From Tolypothrix sp. PCC 7910 (GTDB lineage Bacteria > Cyanobacteriota > Cyanobacteriia > Cyanobacteriales > Nostocaceae), in the NCBI RefSeq assembly GCF_011769525.1, contig NZ_CP050440.1, positions 5,209,501 through 5,273,500 on the forward strand: a stretch of 64,000 bases of DNA, given 5' to 3'. This document shows, piece by piece, positions 17,339 to 26,102 of the stretch (positions within the stretch are counted from its first letter, which is position 1; every line of letters starts with the position of its first letter). The translations under genes and the position numbers were made by a program. The notes beneath the pieces were generated by a model, which was not told the DNA's origin, ran no database searches, and saw only the letters and a program-made list of their open reading frames with translations.

Positions 17339-19696
17339 CTACTGAGTATTCACCATTGCCGCAATTGTAGATAAAGGCACTTCGGCAAAATATTCGCGTT
17401 GAAATTGTTCTTCGCGGACTGCTGCTAAAAATTTGCTTGCAGCAGCATCGGCTTGAGTTTTGGAGATATTTTTGAGTTCTTGGATAATTCGCAAATTATT
17501 ATCTTGGCGTTGCACTGTGAATCCCAAATATTTTAAGGCTCTGATGCCTAAAAGTAAGGCTTGGTTACTGATGCCCAGTTTCTCTAACAATTGGACGCGG
17601 GTAACTGGTTGATGGGTGCGGCTGAGGTATTTGGCAATTCCGATGAGAGTTAGCCAAATTTGGTTGGGTGATTGCTGATTGGGTTTACTCCAGGCGATCG
17701 CTAGTTGTTGATTATTGTACAAACATCGCTTCCAGCAGGTGCGTAAATCATCCCAGCTTGTCGGACATTCTTCTAGGATGAGTGCTGAGTTCTGAGTTCT
17801 GAGTGCTGAGTGTTTTTGATTGCGCCAGTCTAGGATTAATTCTGAGTTGTGGGTGGTGAAGACTGAGTTAGCGCTGGGGCGAACGGCGATTAATCTGATT
17901 TCGTAGCGTTTTTTAAAGGTGTTGTAATCAAGTTCCGCTATGCAATCACATCTGCCTATGGGTAATTCATCTTTGTAGTGTCCCCACCAAATACCAGGGA
18001 AAGGATTTCTCGTGGAATCATCCCGAATATCAAAATCGGTTTTAATGTACTGTATTTTTTTCCCTTGAGAATCTTGTTGATTGCGATGCCAAGCATTTTC
18101 AAACCAGCAGTTTTGAATCAACAGTTTTGGCACGGGATTACCCATTCCACAAGGTTCTAGGATTTTCAGTTCTAAAAATAAATCTTTCCCTAAGTCTGCA
18201 ACTGTGACTACTATGTCTGCTTGCACTGTGGCGGTGAGGGTTTTACCACCCAATGATTGCCGTAACCTTTGGTTAATCGCCTCTGTAAATAAGGGGATAT
18301 TCTCCACCAACATACTCAACCCAGCCGCAAAGGGATGTCCGCCAAAGCGATGCAATAAATGTGCTTGGTCTTTGACTAATTGGTATAAATCGACAGAATT
18401 TATAGAACGGGCAGAACCACGGGCTAGGGATTGGGGATTAGGGATTGGGGATTGGGAAGAGTCTTCCCCAGTCCCCAGTCCCCAGTCCCCAGTCCCCAAT
18501 TCTTCTGTACTCAACAAAATCGTAGGGCGACCAGTTTCTTGTGCTACTTGTCCGGCTACTAAGCCTAATACGCCTACGGGCCATTGGGCATCGGCAAGGA
18601 CGATCGCACTTGTGGTAGATAAGTCTAATTGAGTCAGTTTTTGGGCGACTTGGGTTTGTACGTCTTTCTGCAAAGACTTGCGGCGGGCGTTGGCTAATTC
18701 TGTGTCTTCTGCGAGTTCGCTGCAGCGTTTAATATCGCGGCTGGTGAGTAATTCTACACAAAAGCTGGCATCTCCTTGGATGCGGCTGACAGCATTGATG
18801 CGCGGCCCTAAGCCAAAGGAAATATCTGTGGGGCGATCGCCACTTTTCTGACACAATTCTAATAATCGCCCTACCCCTGGCCGTCGTCTGGCTGCTGGTG
18901 GTTGTTTAAAGTCTTCTTGTAAGCGTTGAATGCCTAATTGGGCTAAATAACGACAATCTCCGCTTAATTGGACTAAGTCGGCAATTAATCCCACAGCCAC
19001 TAAATCTAGTAAATCTGTTAAGGGATGCTTTGGTATATTGGGCAGAGTTTGATACAGTGCTTCTACTAACTTGTAAGCTACCGCCACCCCGGACAAATTA
19101 TATAGGGGATGTTCATTCGGTAAGTTGCGCGGATTGATAATTGCAATGACTGGTGGGCGTTCTGGTAGTAATGTGTGATGGTCTGTAACTATGACATCAA
19201 TACCTAGCTTTTGAGCATAAATAATTTCATCAATATTTGTGCTGCCAGTATCGCAGGTAACAATTAATGTACAGTCTTGTTTTGCTAAGTTATCGATACC
19301 TGCATAGTTCAGCCCGTGAGATTCTTTGAGACGGTTGGGAATGTAGTAACTTAACTGCGAATTCTGAACGAAAAACTCTCCCAAACCATCCCACAAAACA
19401 GATGTAGAAGTAATCCCATCCGCATCAAAGTCGCCCCAAATTGCTATTTTCTCACCAGCATTGCGTGCTAGCTGCAATCTTGCCACAGCGCGATGCATTT
19501 CTTCCCCAAACTCAAAGGGGCTAGCTGGTTGATAAGTTTTATAGTTAACGAAACCTTCTAATTGCTGCGTGTCACGAATACCACGTTGCCATAATAATTG
19601 CGCTGCATAAACTCCACTGGATGCAGGCGTATACTTTTTCACGGCTTGGATAAACCACTCTGGCGGTTGTTCAGTTGCGGCTAGAGTCCATTGCAT
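17339..19696 (-). CDS. recJ: Single-stranded-DNA-specific exonuclease RecJ
   Basis: 785 residues from ATG 19696; the open frame upstream is only translated repeat DNA ([10 protein letters not shown] runs), so MQWTLAATEQ is chosen. DHH-family motifs are present: IWGDFDADGITST, TCDTGS, VIVTDHHTL, GLGPRINAVSRI and HRFGGHPFAAGLSM. RecJ degrades single-stranded DNA 5' to 3' in recombinational and mismatch repair. It is longer than typical RecJ (about 570-580), partly because of a C-terminal extension of about 200 residues found in cyanobacteria. Two in-frame insertions derive from heptanucleotide repeats: residues about 397-425 ([13 protein letters not shown], then QSPIPNPQS) and about 627-640 (HSALRTQNSALIL). 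Confidence 0.92.
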   Translation of the reverse strand: MQWTLAATEQPPEWFIQAVKKYTPASSGVYAAQLLWQRGIRDTQQLEGFVNYKTYQPASPFEFGEEMHRAVARLQLARNAGEKIAIWGDFDADGITSTSVLWDGLGEFFVQNSQLSYYIPNRLKESHGLNYAGIDNLAKQDCTLIVTCDTGSTNIDEIIYAQKLGIDVIVTDHHTLLPERPPVIAIINPRNLPNEHPLYNLSGVAVAYKLVEALYQTLPNIPKHPLTDLLDLVAVGLIADLVQLSGDCRYLAQLGIQRLQEDFKQPPAARRRPGVGRLLELCQKSGDRPTDISFGLGPRINAVSRIQGDASFCVELLTSRDIKRCSELAEDTELANARRKSLQKDVQTQVAQKLTQLDLSTTSAIVLADAQWPVGVLGLVAGQVAQETGRPTILLSTEELGTGDWGLGTGEDSSQSPIPNPQSLARGSARSINSVDLYQLVKDQAHLLHRFGGHPFAAGLSMLVENIPLFTEAINQRLRQSLGGKTLTATVQADIVVTVADLGKDLFLELKILEPCGMGNPVPKLLIQNCWFENAWHRNQQDSQGKKIQYIKTDFDIRDDSTRNPFPGIWWGHYKDELPIGRCDCIAELDYNTFKKRYEIRLIAVRPSANSVFTTHNSELILDWRNQKHSALRTQNSALILEECPTSWDDLRTCWKRCLYNNQQLAIAWSKPNQQSPNQIWLTLIGIAKYLSRTHQPVTRVQLLEKLGISNQALLLGIRALKYLGFTVQRQDNNLRIIQELKNISKTQADAAASKFLAAVREEQFQREYFAEVPLSTIAAMVNTQ
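17780..17813. repeat. TGAGTGC/TGAGTTC heptamer array inside recJ
   Basis: Five consecutive 7-bp units (TGAGTGC, TGAGTTC, TGAGTTC, TGAGTGC, TGAGTG) within the coding strand of recJ; they translate in frame to HSALRTQNSA. A second diverged copy lies at about 17840-17870 (CTGAGTTGTGG). A related TGCTGAGTGCTGAG run occurs at about 24508. Confidence 0.85.
18428..18505. repeat. Inverted pair of G-rich/C-rich heptamer arrays inside recJ
   Basis: On the plus strand GGGGATT-type units (18428-18456) run into AAGAGTCTT and then CCCCAGT-type units (18465-18500), so the two halves are inverted copies and could form a hairpin. Length is compatible with the recJ frame, giving the peptide stretch around [11 protein letters not shown] and QSPIPNPQS. 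Confidence 0.88.
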
Positions 19697-19698
19697 AG

Positions 19699-19887
19699 TT
19701 GGGGATTGGGGACTGGGGATTGGGGACTGGGGATTGGGGATTGGGGATTGGGGACTGGGGATGAGGAAGATGAGGAGGATGAGGGAGATGGGGAGACAAG
19801 GGGACAAGGGGAAATAACTATTAGCAATTACCAATTACCAATTACCAATTACCCATTACCAAATGACAAATGACAAATGCCAAATAA
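19699..19887. repeat. Composite heptanucleotide repeat between the GNAT gene and recJ
   Basis: GGGGATT/GGGGACT units (19699-19760), a GATGAGG purine stretch, GGGGAAATAAC, CCAATTA/CCCATTA units (about 19828-19858) and AAATGAC units up to the GNAT stop codon at 19888. Block order is the same as at 6611-6746 and 45655-45915. Confidence 0.88.
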
Positions 19888-20532
19888 CTACTCATCATTC
19901 AACCTTAAATCTATTTGTGGTTCGGTGACTAAGGGATTGAGGACGACTTCGTTGGCGAAACCATCAGGCTTACGGGCGCGAATTGCAGCCGGACGCGATC
20001 GCCTATAACCTGCTCTTTCAGCTTTTTGATGTTCATAATCAATTAGTCTGCCATAGTATGGATGCTTACTTAAATTCATTGACAAGAAAATATGTTGCCT
20101 ATTGTTACCAAAACCTTTGCGGTTAAAGAACTTTACGGCTGGGGTATTGGTAGGGTCTGTATCTACTAGCATGAACCGCGCGCCATCTTCAATCATACGA
20201 GCAACAGCTTTATCAACTAACTTGTCTGCAACTCCCCGACGCTGAAAATTCGGGCTAACTCCTAACCAGAGAATATAACCGTAAGTCCATGAGGCTTTGG
20301 TGATGATGGTTCCTAAAATAAAGCCTGCTAAGTCGCCATCGATTTCTGCAACCAAACAGTACTCTGGATCTGTGTTGTAAAGTCCAATGACTTCCCACTC
20401 ATCCCAAGTTCTATATAAATAAGGATATAAATCGCTGGTAAATAGTTCTTCTCCCAAATGGTAAACCGGCGCTATATCGTCAATTCCTAATTCACGGACG
20501 TAAACCGCGTCCATGTCATCAACGTTTGTCAT
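19888..20532 (-). CDS. GNAT-family N-acetyltransferase
   Basis: 214 residues. The N-terminal part (VYVRELGIDDIAPVYHLGEE) and the acetyl-CoA-binding segment LGVSPNFQRRGVADKLV are classic GNAT features, followed by VDTDPTNTPAVKFFNRKGFG. About 60 residues after the fold (from KHPYYGRLIDYEHQKAERAG) form a basic tail not needed for catalysis and seen in cyanobacterial members. The acceptor could be a protein N-terminus or small amine; it cannot be read from sequence. Upstream lies the PD-(D/E)XK gene on the same strand, separated by 126 bp with a hairpin; downstream is a repeat array that starts at the stop codon. Confidence 0.85.
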   Translation of the reverse strand: MTNVDDMDAVYVRELGIDDIAPVYHLGEELFTSDLYPYLYRTWDEWEVIGLYNTDPEYCLVAEIDGDLAGFILGTIITKASWTYGYILWLGVSPNFQRRGVADKLVDKAVARMIEDGARFMLVDTDPTNTPAVKFFNRKGFGNNRQHIFLSMNLSKHPYYGRLIDYEHQKAERAGYRRSRPAAIRARKPDGFANEVVLNPLVTEPQIDLRLNDE

Positions 20533-20613
20533 AACTTTTAAGTATATATTCTGCTTTCATCTTAGCGAGAGTAATAAGAGTCAAGCGTCAACAGTCCAAA
20601 GTCCAAAGAGGTA

Positions 20614-20641
20614 GGATGCGTTAGCCAAGGCTAACGCATCC
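20614..20641. repeat. Perfect 13-bp inverted repeat
   Basis: GGATGCGTTAGCC, 2-nt loop, GGCTAACGCATCC. It lies between the PD-(D/E)XK gene and the GNAT gene (both minus). The same GATGCGTTA core recurs at 29577-29642 (as GTGTTACGG) and 63908-63933. It is probably a dispersed palindromic repeat and could also end or attenuate transcription; there is no strong T-run. Confidence 0.75.
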
Positions 20642-20658
20642 CGCATTTGTGTTAAATT

Positions 20659-21462
20659 TCAAAGTGCTACTTCTTCTATACTGGCGATATCTGGTAAGGA
20701 ATTGCTATCGCTTTCTTCTTCAATAGCCTGGAGGCGATCGCATCGAGTACCAAATTGACAATATCCGCAGGCTTTGTTTCCTTGTGGTAATTGGGGAAAT
20801 AGTTCTTTGTGTTGATAACGTTCTAACCAATAAGTTAAATCGTTTAATAGTTCATTAAGGTCTTTTGCTGTTTGCTGGTGCTGGGCTTTATTGTAATTAA
20901 ATTTAATATTTTGCGGTTTACCTTCAGATTGAACAAACCAATAAGTCATAGAGATGTTTTCTGGCAAATACTCGCTAGTTTCTGCCAAAACATATAAATA
21001 AAGACGTGTTTGCCAATTCTGCTCTAATTTACGTTTATGTAATGGTTTAGGATAGGTTTTCCAGTCGAGAATCTGCGCTGTTTGCTTATCAGCAATTAAT
21101 AAATCATAAACAACAGTCAGCAAATAATTTTGTACTTGTAGAGTGCGGTAATGTTCGCTTTCACGAAAAGTTTGAATACCCGCAGCAGGTGTCAGAATTT
21201 CTGGTGCAGTTTCCGCAAAAGCTGACATCCAATTTTGTAATTGGCTATCGGCTTGCAAAATACTATTAATTGGCAAACCCATTTCTCTTTGCTGCATCAG
21301 CAGGTGAAATCGGCTACCTAAAGTTTGCCGTTCTTCATGTTCTGGATCTGAGGGAGAATTGAGATTGTCTAGATAGGTATGTTGAAACTGACGGGGACAA
21401 CGTTCTAGTAAATTCAGTTGTCCTTGGGAAATACGTAATAGTTGAGTGGAAGTTGACAGCAT
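20659..21462 (-). CDS. PD-(D/E)XK nuclease-family protein (RecB/Cas4-like)
   Basis: 267 residues. The N-terminus ISQGQLNLLERCPRQFQHTY is typical of RecB-like nucleases that open with an iron-sulphur cysteine. The core acid residues appear in LLTVVYDLLIADK and QILDWKTYPKP (D-x-K). The C-terminal KACGYCQFGTRCDRL supplies three more cysteines (CxxCx5C). This four-Cys arrangement is that of 4Fe-4S nucleases such as AddB and Cas4. There is no helicase part, and no CRISPR locus or adaptation genes nearby, so a role in DNA repair or processing is more likely than CRISPR. Monocistronic or upstream of the GNAT gene. Confidence 0.83.
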   Translation of the reverse strand: MLSTSTQLLRISQGQLNLLERCPRQFQHTYLDNLNSPSDPEHEERQTLGSRFHLLMQQREMGLPINSILQADSQLQNWMSAFAETAPEILTPAAGIQTFRESEHYRTLQVQNYLLTVVYDLLIADKQTAQILDWKTYPKPLHKRKLEQNWQTRLYLYVLAETSEYLPENISMTYWFVQSEGKPQNIKFNYNKAQHQQTAKDLNELLNDLTYWLERYQHKELFPQLPQGNKACGYCQFGTRCDRLQAIEEESDSNSLPDIASIEEVAL

Positions 21463-21532
21463 TTTTCTATTTTAGACGCGATCGCCGCTCTATCTAAAGT
21501 CATTACATGTAATAGAATATACACATTTTTTA

Positions 21533-22278
21533 ATGAATGTGCGGTTAAGCACTTGTGTGCCACAAACAGATATTATTGCCCATTTAAGTAAAGATGAATT
21601 TGCAATCGCTCGAGTGGAAATTCCTTCTTTTGAAAGTGTGATTAAGCTATCACAATTACTGCTGAATACTCTGGCAAAACCATTTTTAATAGAGAGCAAC
21701 TCAATTCATATTACTGCCAGCATTGGCATCACAATTAATGACTTAAATGAGAGTAATAGGGTAGAGCAACTCTTGCAACAGGCGCACATAGCACTCTCCC
21801 AGGCTCAAACACAAGGGCGTAGCCAATATTTATTTTATTCACCAGAAATTAATGCTCGCCATCTTACCTAGAATTAGAAGTAACTGAAAGCTTTTTGATG
21901 GCTGATATTCAGCACTCGGTGAAAATCTTGAATCAATTACGAGAATTAAGTATTTGGCTGGCTCTGGATGATTTTGGTACTGGTTATTGCTCGTTAAATT
22001 ACTTAACGCGCTTTCCCGTTAATATGCTGAAGATTGATCGCTCATTTGTACAATATATAACATCCAATCCTGATAGTGCGGCTGTTACCGATGCCATTAT
22101 TGCTTTAGCCAATAGTCTGCAATTGAAGATTACAGCAGAGGGTGTGGAAACCGAAGAACAGCTAAACTACTTAAAAAGACGGGGATGTGAGGAAGGACAG
22201 GGATTTTACTTCAGTCGCCCTGTTCCTGCTGAGATAGCTATTGAGATGTTACAGAACAGTTATCAGCTAAACAGATAA
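21533..22278 (+). pseudogene. Degraded GGDEF-EAL (c-di-GMP) gene
   Basis: The first part (21533-21871) encodes the end of a GGDEF domain (LSKDEFAIARVE in place of the GG(D/E)EF site, then ITASIGITIND and AQTQGRSQYLFYSPEIN). It stops at TAG 21869-21871. In another frame the sequence resumes at once with the late half of an EAL domain: LELEVTESFLMADIQ, LDDFGTGYCSLNYLTRF, KIDRSFVQYI, TAEGVETEEQLNYL. About 100 residues between, including the EAL signature itself, are gone, as is the whole N-terminal sensor part. The reading frame is therefore both truncated and deleted internally. The surviving 127-residue frame could not be an active phosphodiesterase. Confidence 0.88.
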
Positions 22279-22402
22279 TTACAATCACACGCTTCTGTAA
22301 TCCAAACTTCACCTGTACTTAGACAAAAGTAAAAGGTAAAAGGCAAAAGGATAAATTTTGTGATCGCTCCTTTTTCCTTTCACCTTTTTATGTACCTGAT
22401 GC

Positions 22403-22606
22403 TTATTTAATGTTAGCCTTTGCGTCCCTCACTGCGGCAAAGAAAAATAATCCTGTGAGAGGAATACTCAATACTAAGATGATCGTCGTGGCTTGAACGC
22501 CTAAGTCTGGTTGTCCGTAACTCAGTTCAAAAATCGAACCAACAGCCGCGATCGCTGCTACACAAGAACCAGCTAGAAATAATCCGCTTTTTGGAGTTAA
22601 ATACAC
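22403..22606 (-). CDS. Small two-helix membrane protein, cyanobacterial conserved hypothetical
   Basis: 67 residues. Two hydrophobic helices, about 8-28 (LFLAGSCVAAIAAVGSIFEL) and 38-60 (TTIILVLSIPLTGLFFFAAV), with a short polar loop and basic end. It starts 12 bp after the stop of def on the same strand, so the two genes are almost certainly co-transcribed. I recognise it only as a conserved small membrane protein of cyanobacteria; no function is known to me. Confidence 0.72.
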   Translation of the reverse strand: MYLTPKSGLFLAGSCVAAIAAVGSIFELSYGQPDLGVQATTIILVLSIPLTGLFFFAAVRDAKANIK

Positions 22607-22618
22607 TACTAAACCACC

Positions 22619-23182
22619 CTATGCTACTGGTTTCACCGCCTGATACGAGAAGCCATTTTTAGATAGTTCCTGGGCCAAAGTCAAGGAATTATCTACACGA
22701 TCTACGAATACCACGCCATTGAGGTGATCCATTTCGTGCTGAATACAGCGCGCGAGTAAGTCAGTAGCTTTTAATGTCTTAGGACGACCATTTTCATCCT
22801 TATAAGCAATTTCCACCACTTCTGGACGCTTGACATCCATATAAACGTTGGGAATGCTCAAACATCCTTCTTGAGCAACGCAGATTTCTTTGCTTACCTG
22901 TTTAATAGTGGGGTTAATTAATACCAATGGCGGATTAGCAGGATTATCTGGTTCTAAGTCGATGACTATTAGTTGTTTATGAATCCCAACCTGGGGTGCA
23001 GCCAAACCAATGCCATCTTTGCTGTACATAGTTTGCAGCATATCGCGGATTAGTTGGCGCAGTTCATCATCTACTTTGGCAATGCGCTTTGCTGGTTGAC
23101 GAAGAACGCGATCGCCTAAATAGTGAAGTTGCAAGGGCGGATTTTTTAACTTTTTTTTCTCGACAGCAATTTCGGAGGGCAT
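22619..23182 (-). CDS. def: Peptide deformylase
   Basis: 187 residues. All three family motifs are present: GIGLAAPQVG (57-66), EGCLSIP with metal ligand Cys107, and QHEMDHLNG with ligands His149 and His153 and catalytic Glu150. It removes the N-formyl group from nascent proteins in the cytoplasm. The first 20 residues (MPSEIAVEKKKLKNPPLQLH) are a short extension before the domain. First gene of a two-gene unit with the small membrane protein. Confidence 0.95.
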   Translation of the reverse strand: MPSEIAVEKKKLKNPPLQLHYLGDRVLRQPAKRIAKVDDELRQLIRDMLQTMYSKDGIGLAAPQVGIHKQLIVIDLEPDNPANPPLVLINPTIKQVSKEICVAQEGCLSIPNVYMDVKRPEVVEIAYKDENGRPKTLKATDLLARCIQHEMDHLNGVVFVDRVDNSLTLAQELSKNGFSYQAVKPVA

Positions 23183-23566
23183 GATTCCTTATGGCTTGAT
23201 TGTGAAAATTCTTTCTAGTTTAATTCTATCAATCCCTTAATGGCTGAAATCTTGCTGACCAAAAACAAGAAACATACTCAGCTGATACGCACCTAAATAA
23301 AATATTCGGCGTTAGGACTGTCAAGAGTCAATATTCCAGAGTTAAAGGCTAGTAAAACAATATGAATTGAGCGCCAGCAGATTCATCCTTGGGCTGATTA
23401 ATTTTGAATTTTGAATTTTGAATTCCCCCTCCGGGGGTTGACTCTGCTATTAATAACAGTAAACACACAAATTCTGCACAGTCGAGTATAAATGTGATGT
23501 TATATCGTGCCAAGACCTCAGTATTTTCCGTCTAGGCGCGAAATTCTGGTATTAAGGTAATAATGT
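23183..23566. other. Intergenic between divergent def and ftsX-like genes
   Basis: 384 bp. Contains a TTTTGAATTTTGAATT repeat and a CCCCC/GGGGG hairpin (23425-23437), probably remnants of dispersed repeats. Promoters for both genes must lie here but are not placed. Confidence 0.45.
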
Positions 23567-24469
23567 GTGTTGAAATTTTTAACTAAACTCGACTACCTCC
23601 TCAAAGAAACTTTCCTTGGCTTGCTGCGCGGAGGTTGGATGAATTGGGCAGCAGTCAGTACTGTAACAGTATTACTATTTTTATTTGGGATGAGTCTGCA
23701 AACCTCCTGGCAAGTAGAAAAACTACTTTACCAATTTGGTAGCCAAATGGAGGTTGCAGTTTATCTAGATTCTGGTATATCAGCAGCTAACCTAGAACCG
23801 CTAGTGAAACATATACCAGAGGTGGTAGGGACACAAGTAATTACCAAAGAAGAGGCTTGGACTAAGTTAGTTAAAGAACTAGGAATATCTGATATTGAAG
23901 GTGCAAATCAGCAGTTAGAAGAGAATCCTCTAGTTGATGAAATCAAAGTAAAAGCACGTAACTCGGAAGTTGTGCCGAATTTAGCAACTAAGTTAGCTAA
24001 ATTACCAGGAGTCAGTACAGTGCAGTATGTTGATGAAGTCCTCAAGCGTATCGCCCACTTACATCAAGGTCTAAACTGGATTACCTTAACAATTACCATC
24101 ATCCTTACCTTAACTGCGATCGCTGTCACCAGCATTACCATTCGCCTGATTGTCATGGCGCGACGACAGGAAATTGAAATCATGCAGTTAGTTGGTGCAA
24201 CTACAGCTTGGATTTACCTGCCGTTTATTTTACAGGGTGTAGCCTTTGGTGTATTTGGGGGTGCGATCGCTTGGAGTTTTATTACTGTAATTCAGCAATT
24301 TATCAGTAACTTGCTGAGCAACCAGCCTGAGTTTATTCAATTTCTTAGCAACGGCTTGCAACTTACTCCAGTACAAATTTTATTATTACCCCTAATTCTT
24401 GTAAGTTTTGGTGCAGCTGTAGGATTAATAGGTAGTTTATTTGCTGTAAGGCGTTTTGCTAGAGGTTAG
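23567..24469 (+). CDS. ftsX: FtsX-like ABC permease subunit
   Basis: 300 residues from GTG 23567 (MLKFLTKLDYLLKETFLGLL). One transmembrane helix at about 25-45, an extracytoplasmic domain of about 115 residues (EVAVYLDSGISAANLEPLVK), then three helices in the FtsX permease core (about 165-295) with the MARRQEIEIMQLVGATTAWI motif. In bacteria FtsX works with ATPase FtsE to regulate peptidoglycan hydrolases at division. No ftsE gene is adjacent, which is usual in cyanobacteria. A TTTGTCA heptamer array starts straight after the stop codon. Confidence 0.88.
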   Translation: MLKFLTKLDYLLKETFLGLLRGGWMNWAAVSTVTVLLFLFGMSLQTSWQVEKLLYQFGSQMEVAVYLDSGISAANLEPLVKHIPEVVGTQVITKEEAWTKLVKELGISDIEGANQQLEENPLVDEIKVKARNSEVVPNLATKLAKLPGVSTVQYVDEVLKRIAHLHQGLNWITLTITIILTLTAIAVTSITIRLIVMARRQEIEIMQLVGATTAWIYLPFILQGVAFGVFGGAIAWSFITVIQQFISNLLSNQPEFIQFLSNGLQLTPVQILLLPLILVSFGAAVGLIGSLFAVRRFARG

Positions 24470-24612
24470 GCAATTGGCATTTGTCATTTGTCATTAGGTA
24501 ATGGGTAGTGCTGAGTGCTGAGTTAAGAATTATTCGCCTTGTCCCCAATCCCCATTACCCCTTATCCCCAGAGGGGGCCCCGAGTTCCCCAATCCCCACT
24601 CCCCAAATTCTT
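24470..24612. repeat. Heptamer repeats following the ftsX stop
   Basis: TTTGTCA units (24479-24494), TAATGGG, TGAGTGCTGAG, and C-rich CCCCAATCCCC units up to the DUF3598 start. Orientation relative to ftsX matches that seen after other genes. Confidence 0.75.
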
Positions 24613-25422
24613 ATGACATCTAAATGGGAAAGATTACTGCTAAACATTGGTGAATGGCATGGTTCATTTACCAGTTTCTCTGCCCAAGGTGAACTGCTGC
24701 AAGATATCAAAAGTGTCGTTTCTCTAGAAGCGTTAAATAATAACCAGACAATTCGCCAAATTGTGAACCTTCAAGGACAAGAAGATTTAGTTCTCGAATA
24801 CAGTTCTTTGTCTAACAGTATTTTATTGTTTGAAAATGGGGCATTTTCGCAAGGTTCAATTCAATTTGGCCCCTTTAGTGAATTTGGCGCAGAATTGGGG
24901 TTGATTTATGAAAATCGTCGATTGCGGCTAGTTCAGTTATTTGATAAAAATAGCCAACTCAACAAACTCACTTTGATACCAGAACATTTAGCTGGTAATG
25001 AATCTATAGCAAACCAGAATCTACAAATAGAGGACTTGTTAGGAGAATGGCGAGGTGAAGCAACAACAATATATACAGATTTTCGCCCTGCTAATACTGT
25101 CTCCACAACCCTAAAATTACAACTTGATGATGCTGGGCAGTTGATCCAAACTCTTTCTTTTGGACAATATACAATTACTTCCAGCGCTACGATTCAAGGC
25201 TCAATTATCCACTTTGATCAAGATCCACAAAAGCAGATGCAAGTATTACTCCTACCTCACGGTGCTTCTGCAACTTCGCCACTCAAGATAAATTCACGTC
25301 AAAGCTTTATTCTAGAAGTGGGTTGGTTAATTAAGCCAAATCTCCGCCAACGCATGATTCGCAGCTACAGCGATAAAGGCGAATGGGTGAGCCTCACTTT
25401 AGTGACTGAAGAAAGAATCTAA
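24613..25422 (+). CDS. DUF3598 family protein (lipocalin-like)
   Basis: 269 residues from ATG 24613; the frame opens earlier only through translated C-rich repeat DNA. The start MTSKWERLLLNIGEWHGSFT matches DUF3598, followed by a beta-rich body and a second similar half (LLGEWRGEATTIYTDFRPA) as in the family, suggesting two lipocalin-like barrels. There is no signal peptide, so it is probably cytoplasmic or peripheral. DUF3598 proteins are conserved in cyanobacteria and plants; a proposed lipid or chromophore binding role is not proven. The gene follows ftsX on the same strand after about 140 bp of repeat DNA, so they may not share a transcript. Confidence 0.8.
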   Translation: MTSKWERLLLNIGEWHGSFTSFSAQGELLQDIKSVVSLEALNNNQTIRQIVNLQGQEDLVLEYSSLSNSILLFENGAFSQGSIQFGPFSEFGAELGLIYENRRLRLVQLFDKNSQLNKLTLIPEHLAGNESIANQNLQIEDLLGEWRGEATTIYTDFRPANTVSTTLKLQLDDAGQLIQTLSFGQYTITSSATIQGSIIHFDQDPQKQMQVLLLPHGASATSPLKINSRQSFILEVGWLIKPNLRQRMIRSYSDKGEWVSLTLVTEERI

Positions 25423-25450
25423 AAACTGAAGATTGAAATAAAAATTCTGC

Positions 25451-26008
25451 TCAACTTTCCCAAGATTCTTTTGTCAACAGCCATTCAGTTTGACTCCAGC
25501 CGCGCTCAAGCATCCAATCTGGACTAGGAATTGTGCCGATTGTCACAAATCCATACCGGAGTGCTAAACGTGCAATACGCAAATTTGCACTGACAGTAAT
25601 ACCTCGAATTTCTTTTAAACCTAGATTCTGGAATCCAAAATCAATCATCGCTTTCGCCACTTCAATTGCGTATGCATAACGCCCCCAGAATTTAGGTGCT
25701 AATTCTATCCCTAATTCCGCCTGTTCTGAACTGTGATTTTCTCGGCGCAGTCCACAACAACCGATTAATTCTTGAGAGTTGAAACGTTCAACAATGGCAA
25801 GCTGATAATTGATCCGCGGACGCTCATTTGCCCACTGACGAAACAGGTACAAAAGCTCACGCGTATAATTAAGTGCTACTTCTTCTGGTGAACAAAATTC
25901 AGCATACCTTGGCTCGGTATGATAGGCGAAAAATGCAGGCTCATCTTCTGTAATAAAGTCTCGCAGAAGAAATCTTTTAGTGACAATTTCCATAGCCACT
26001 GAGTCCAT
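25451..26008 (-). CDS. GNAT-family N-acetyltransferase (RimJ/RimL type)
   Basis: 185 residues. It opens METIVTKR-like (METIVTKRFLLRDF pattern: MEIVTKRFLLRDFITEDEPA), has LGIELAPKFWGRYAYAIEV as the acetyl-CoA-binding segment and ends in a typical GLKEIRGITVSANLRIARLAL segment. These features place it among RimJ/RimL-like acetyltransferases, which modify protein N-termini or small amines. The start could be the Met at 25993 (MEIVTKRF) and not that at 26008. No operon partner is evident; it is convergent with the DUF3598 gene. Confidence 0.85.
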   Translation of the reverse strand: MDSVAMEIVTKRFLLRDFITEDEPAFFAYHTEPRYAEFCSPEEVALNYTRELLYLFRQWANERPRINYQLAIVERFNSQELIGCCGLRRENHSSEQAELGIELAPKFWGRYAYAIEVAKAMIDFGFQNLGLKEIRGITVSANLRIARLALRYGFVTIGTIPSPDWMLERGWSQTEWLLTKESWES

Positions 26009-26102
26009 CTTGATAATTCAAGTGCAAGCAAAAGGCGATCGCAACTACAAATACAGAACTTTTCGCAGCCCTTCATCTACTTCTATGTGTAAATGCTCTT
26101 TT

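Noticed and set aside
20659-21462. Cas4
   Set aside because: Same four-cysteine nuclease type, but no CRISPR array, cas1 or cas2 nearby; a general RecB-like nuclease is more likely.
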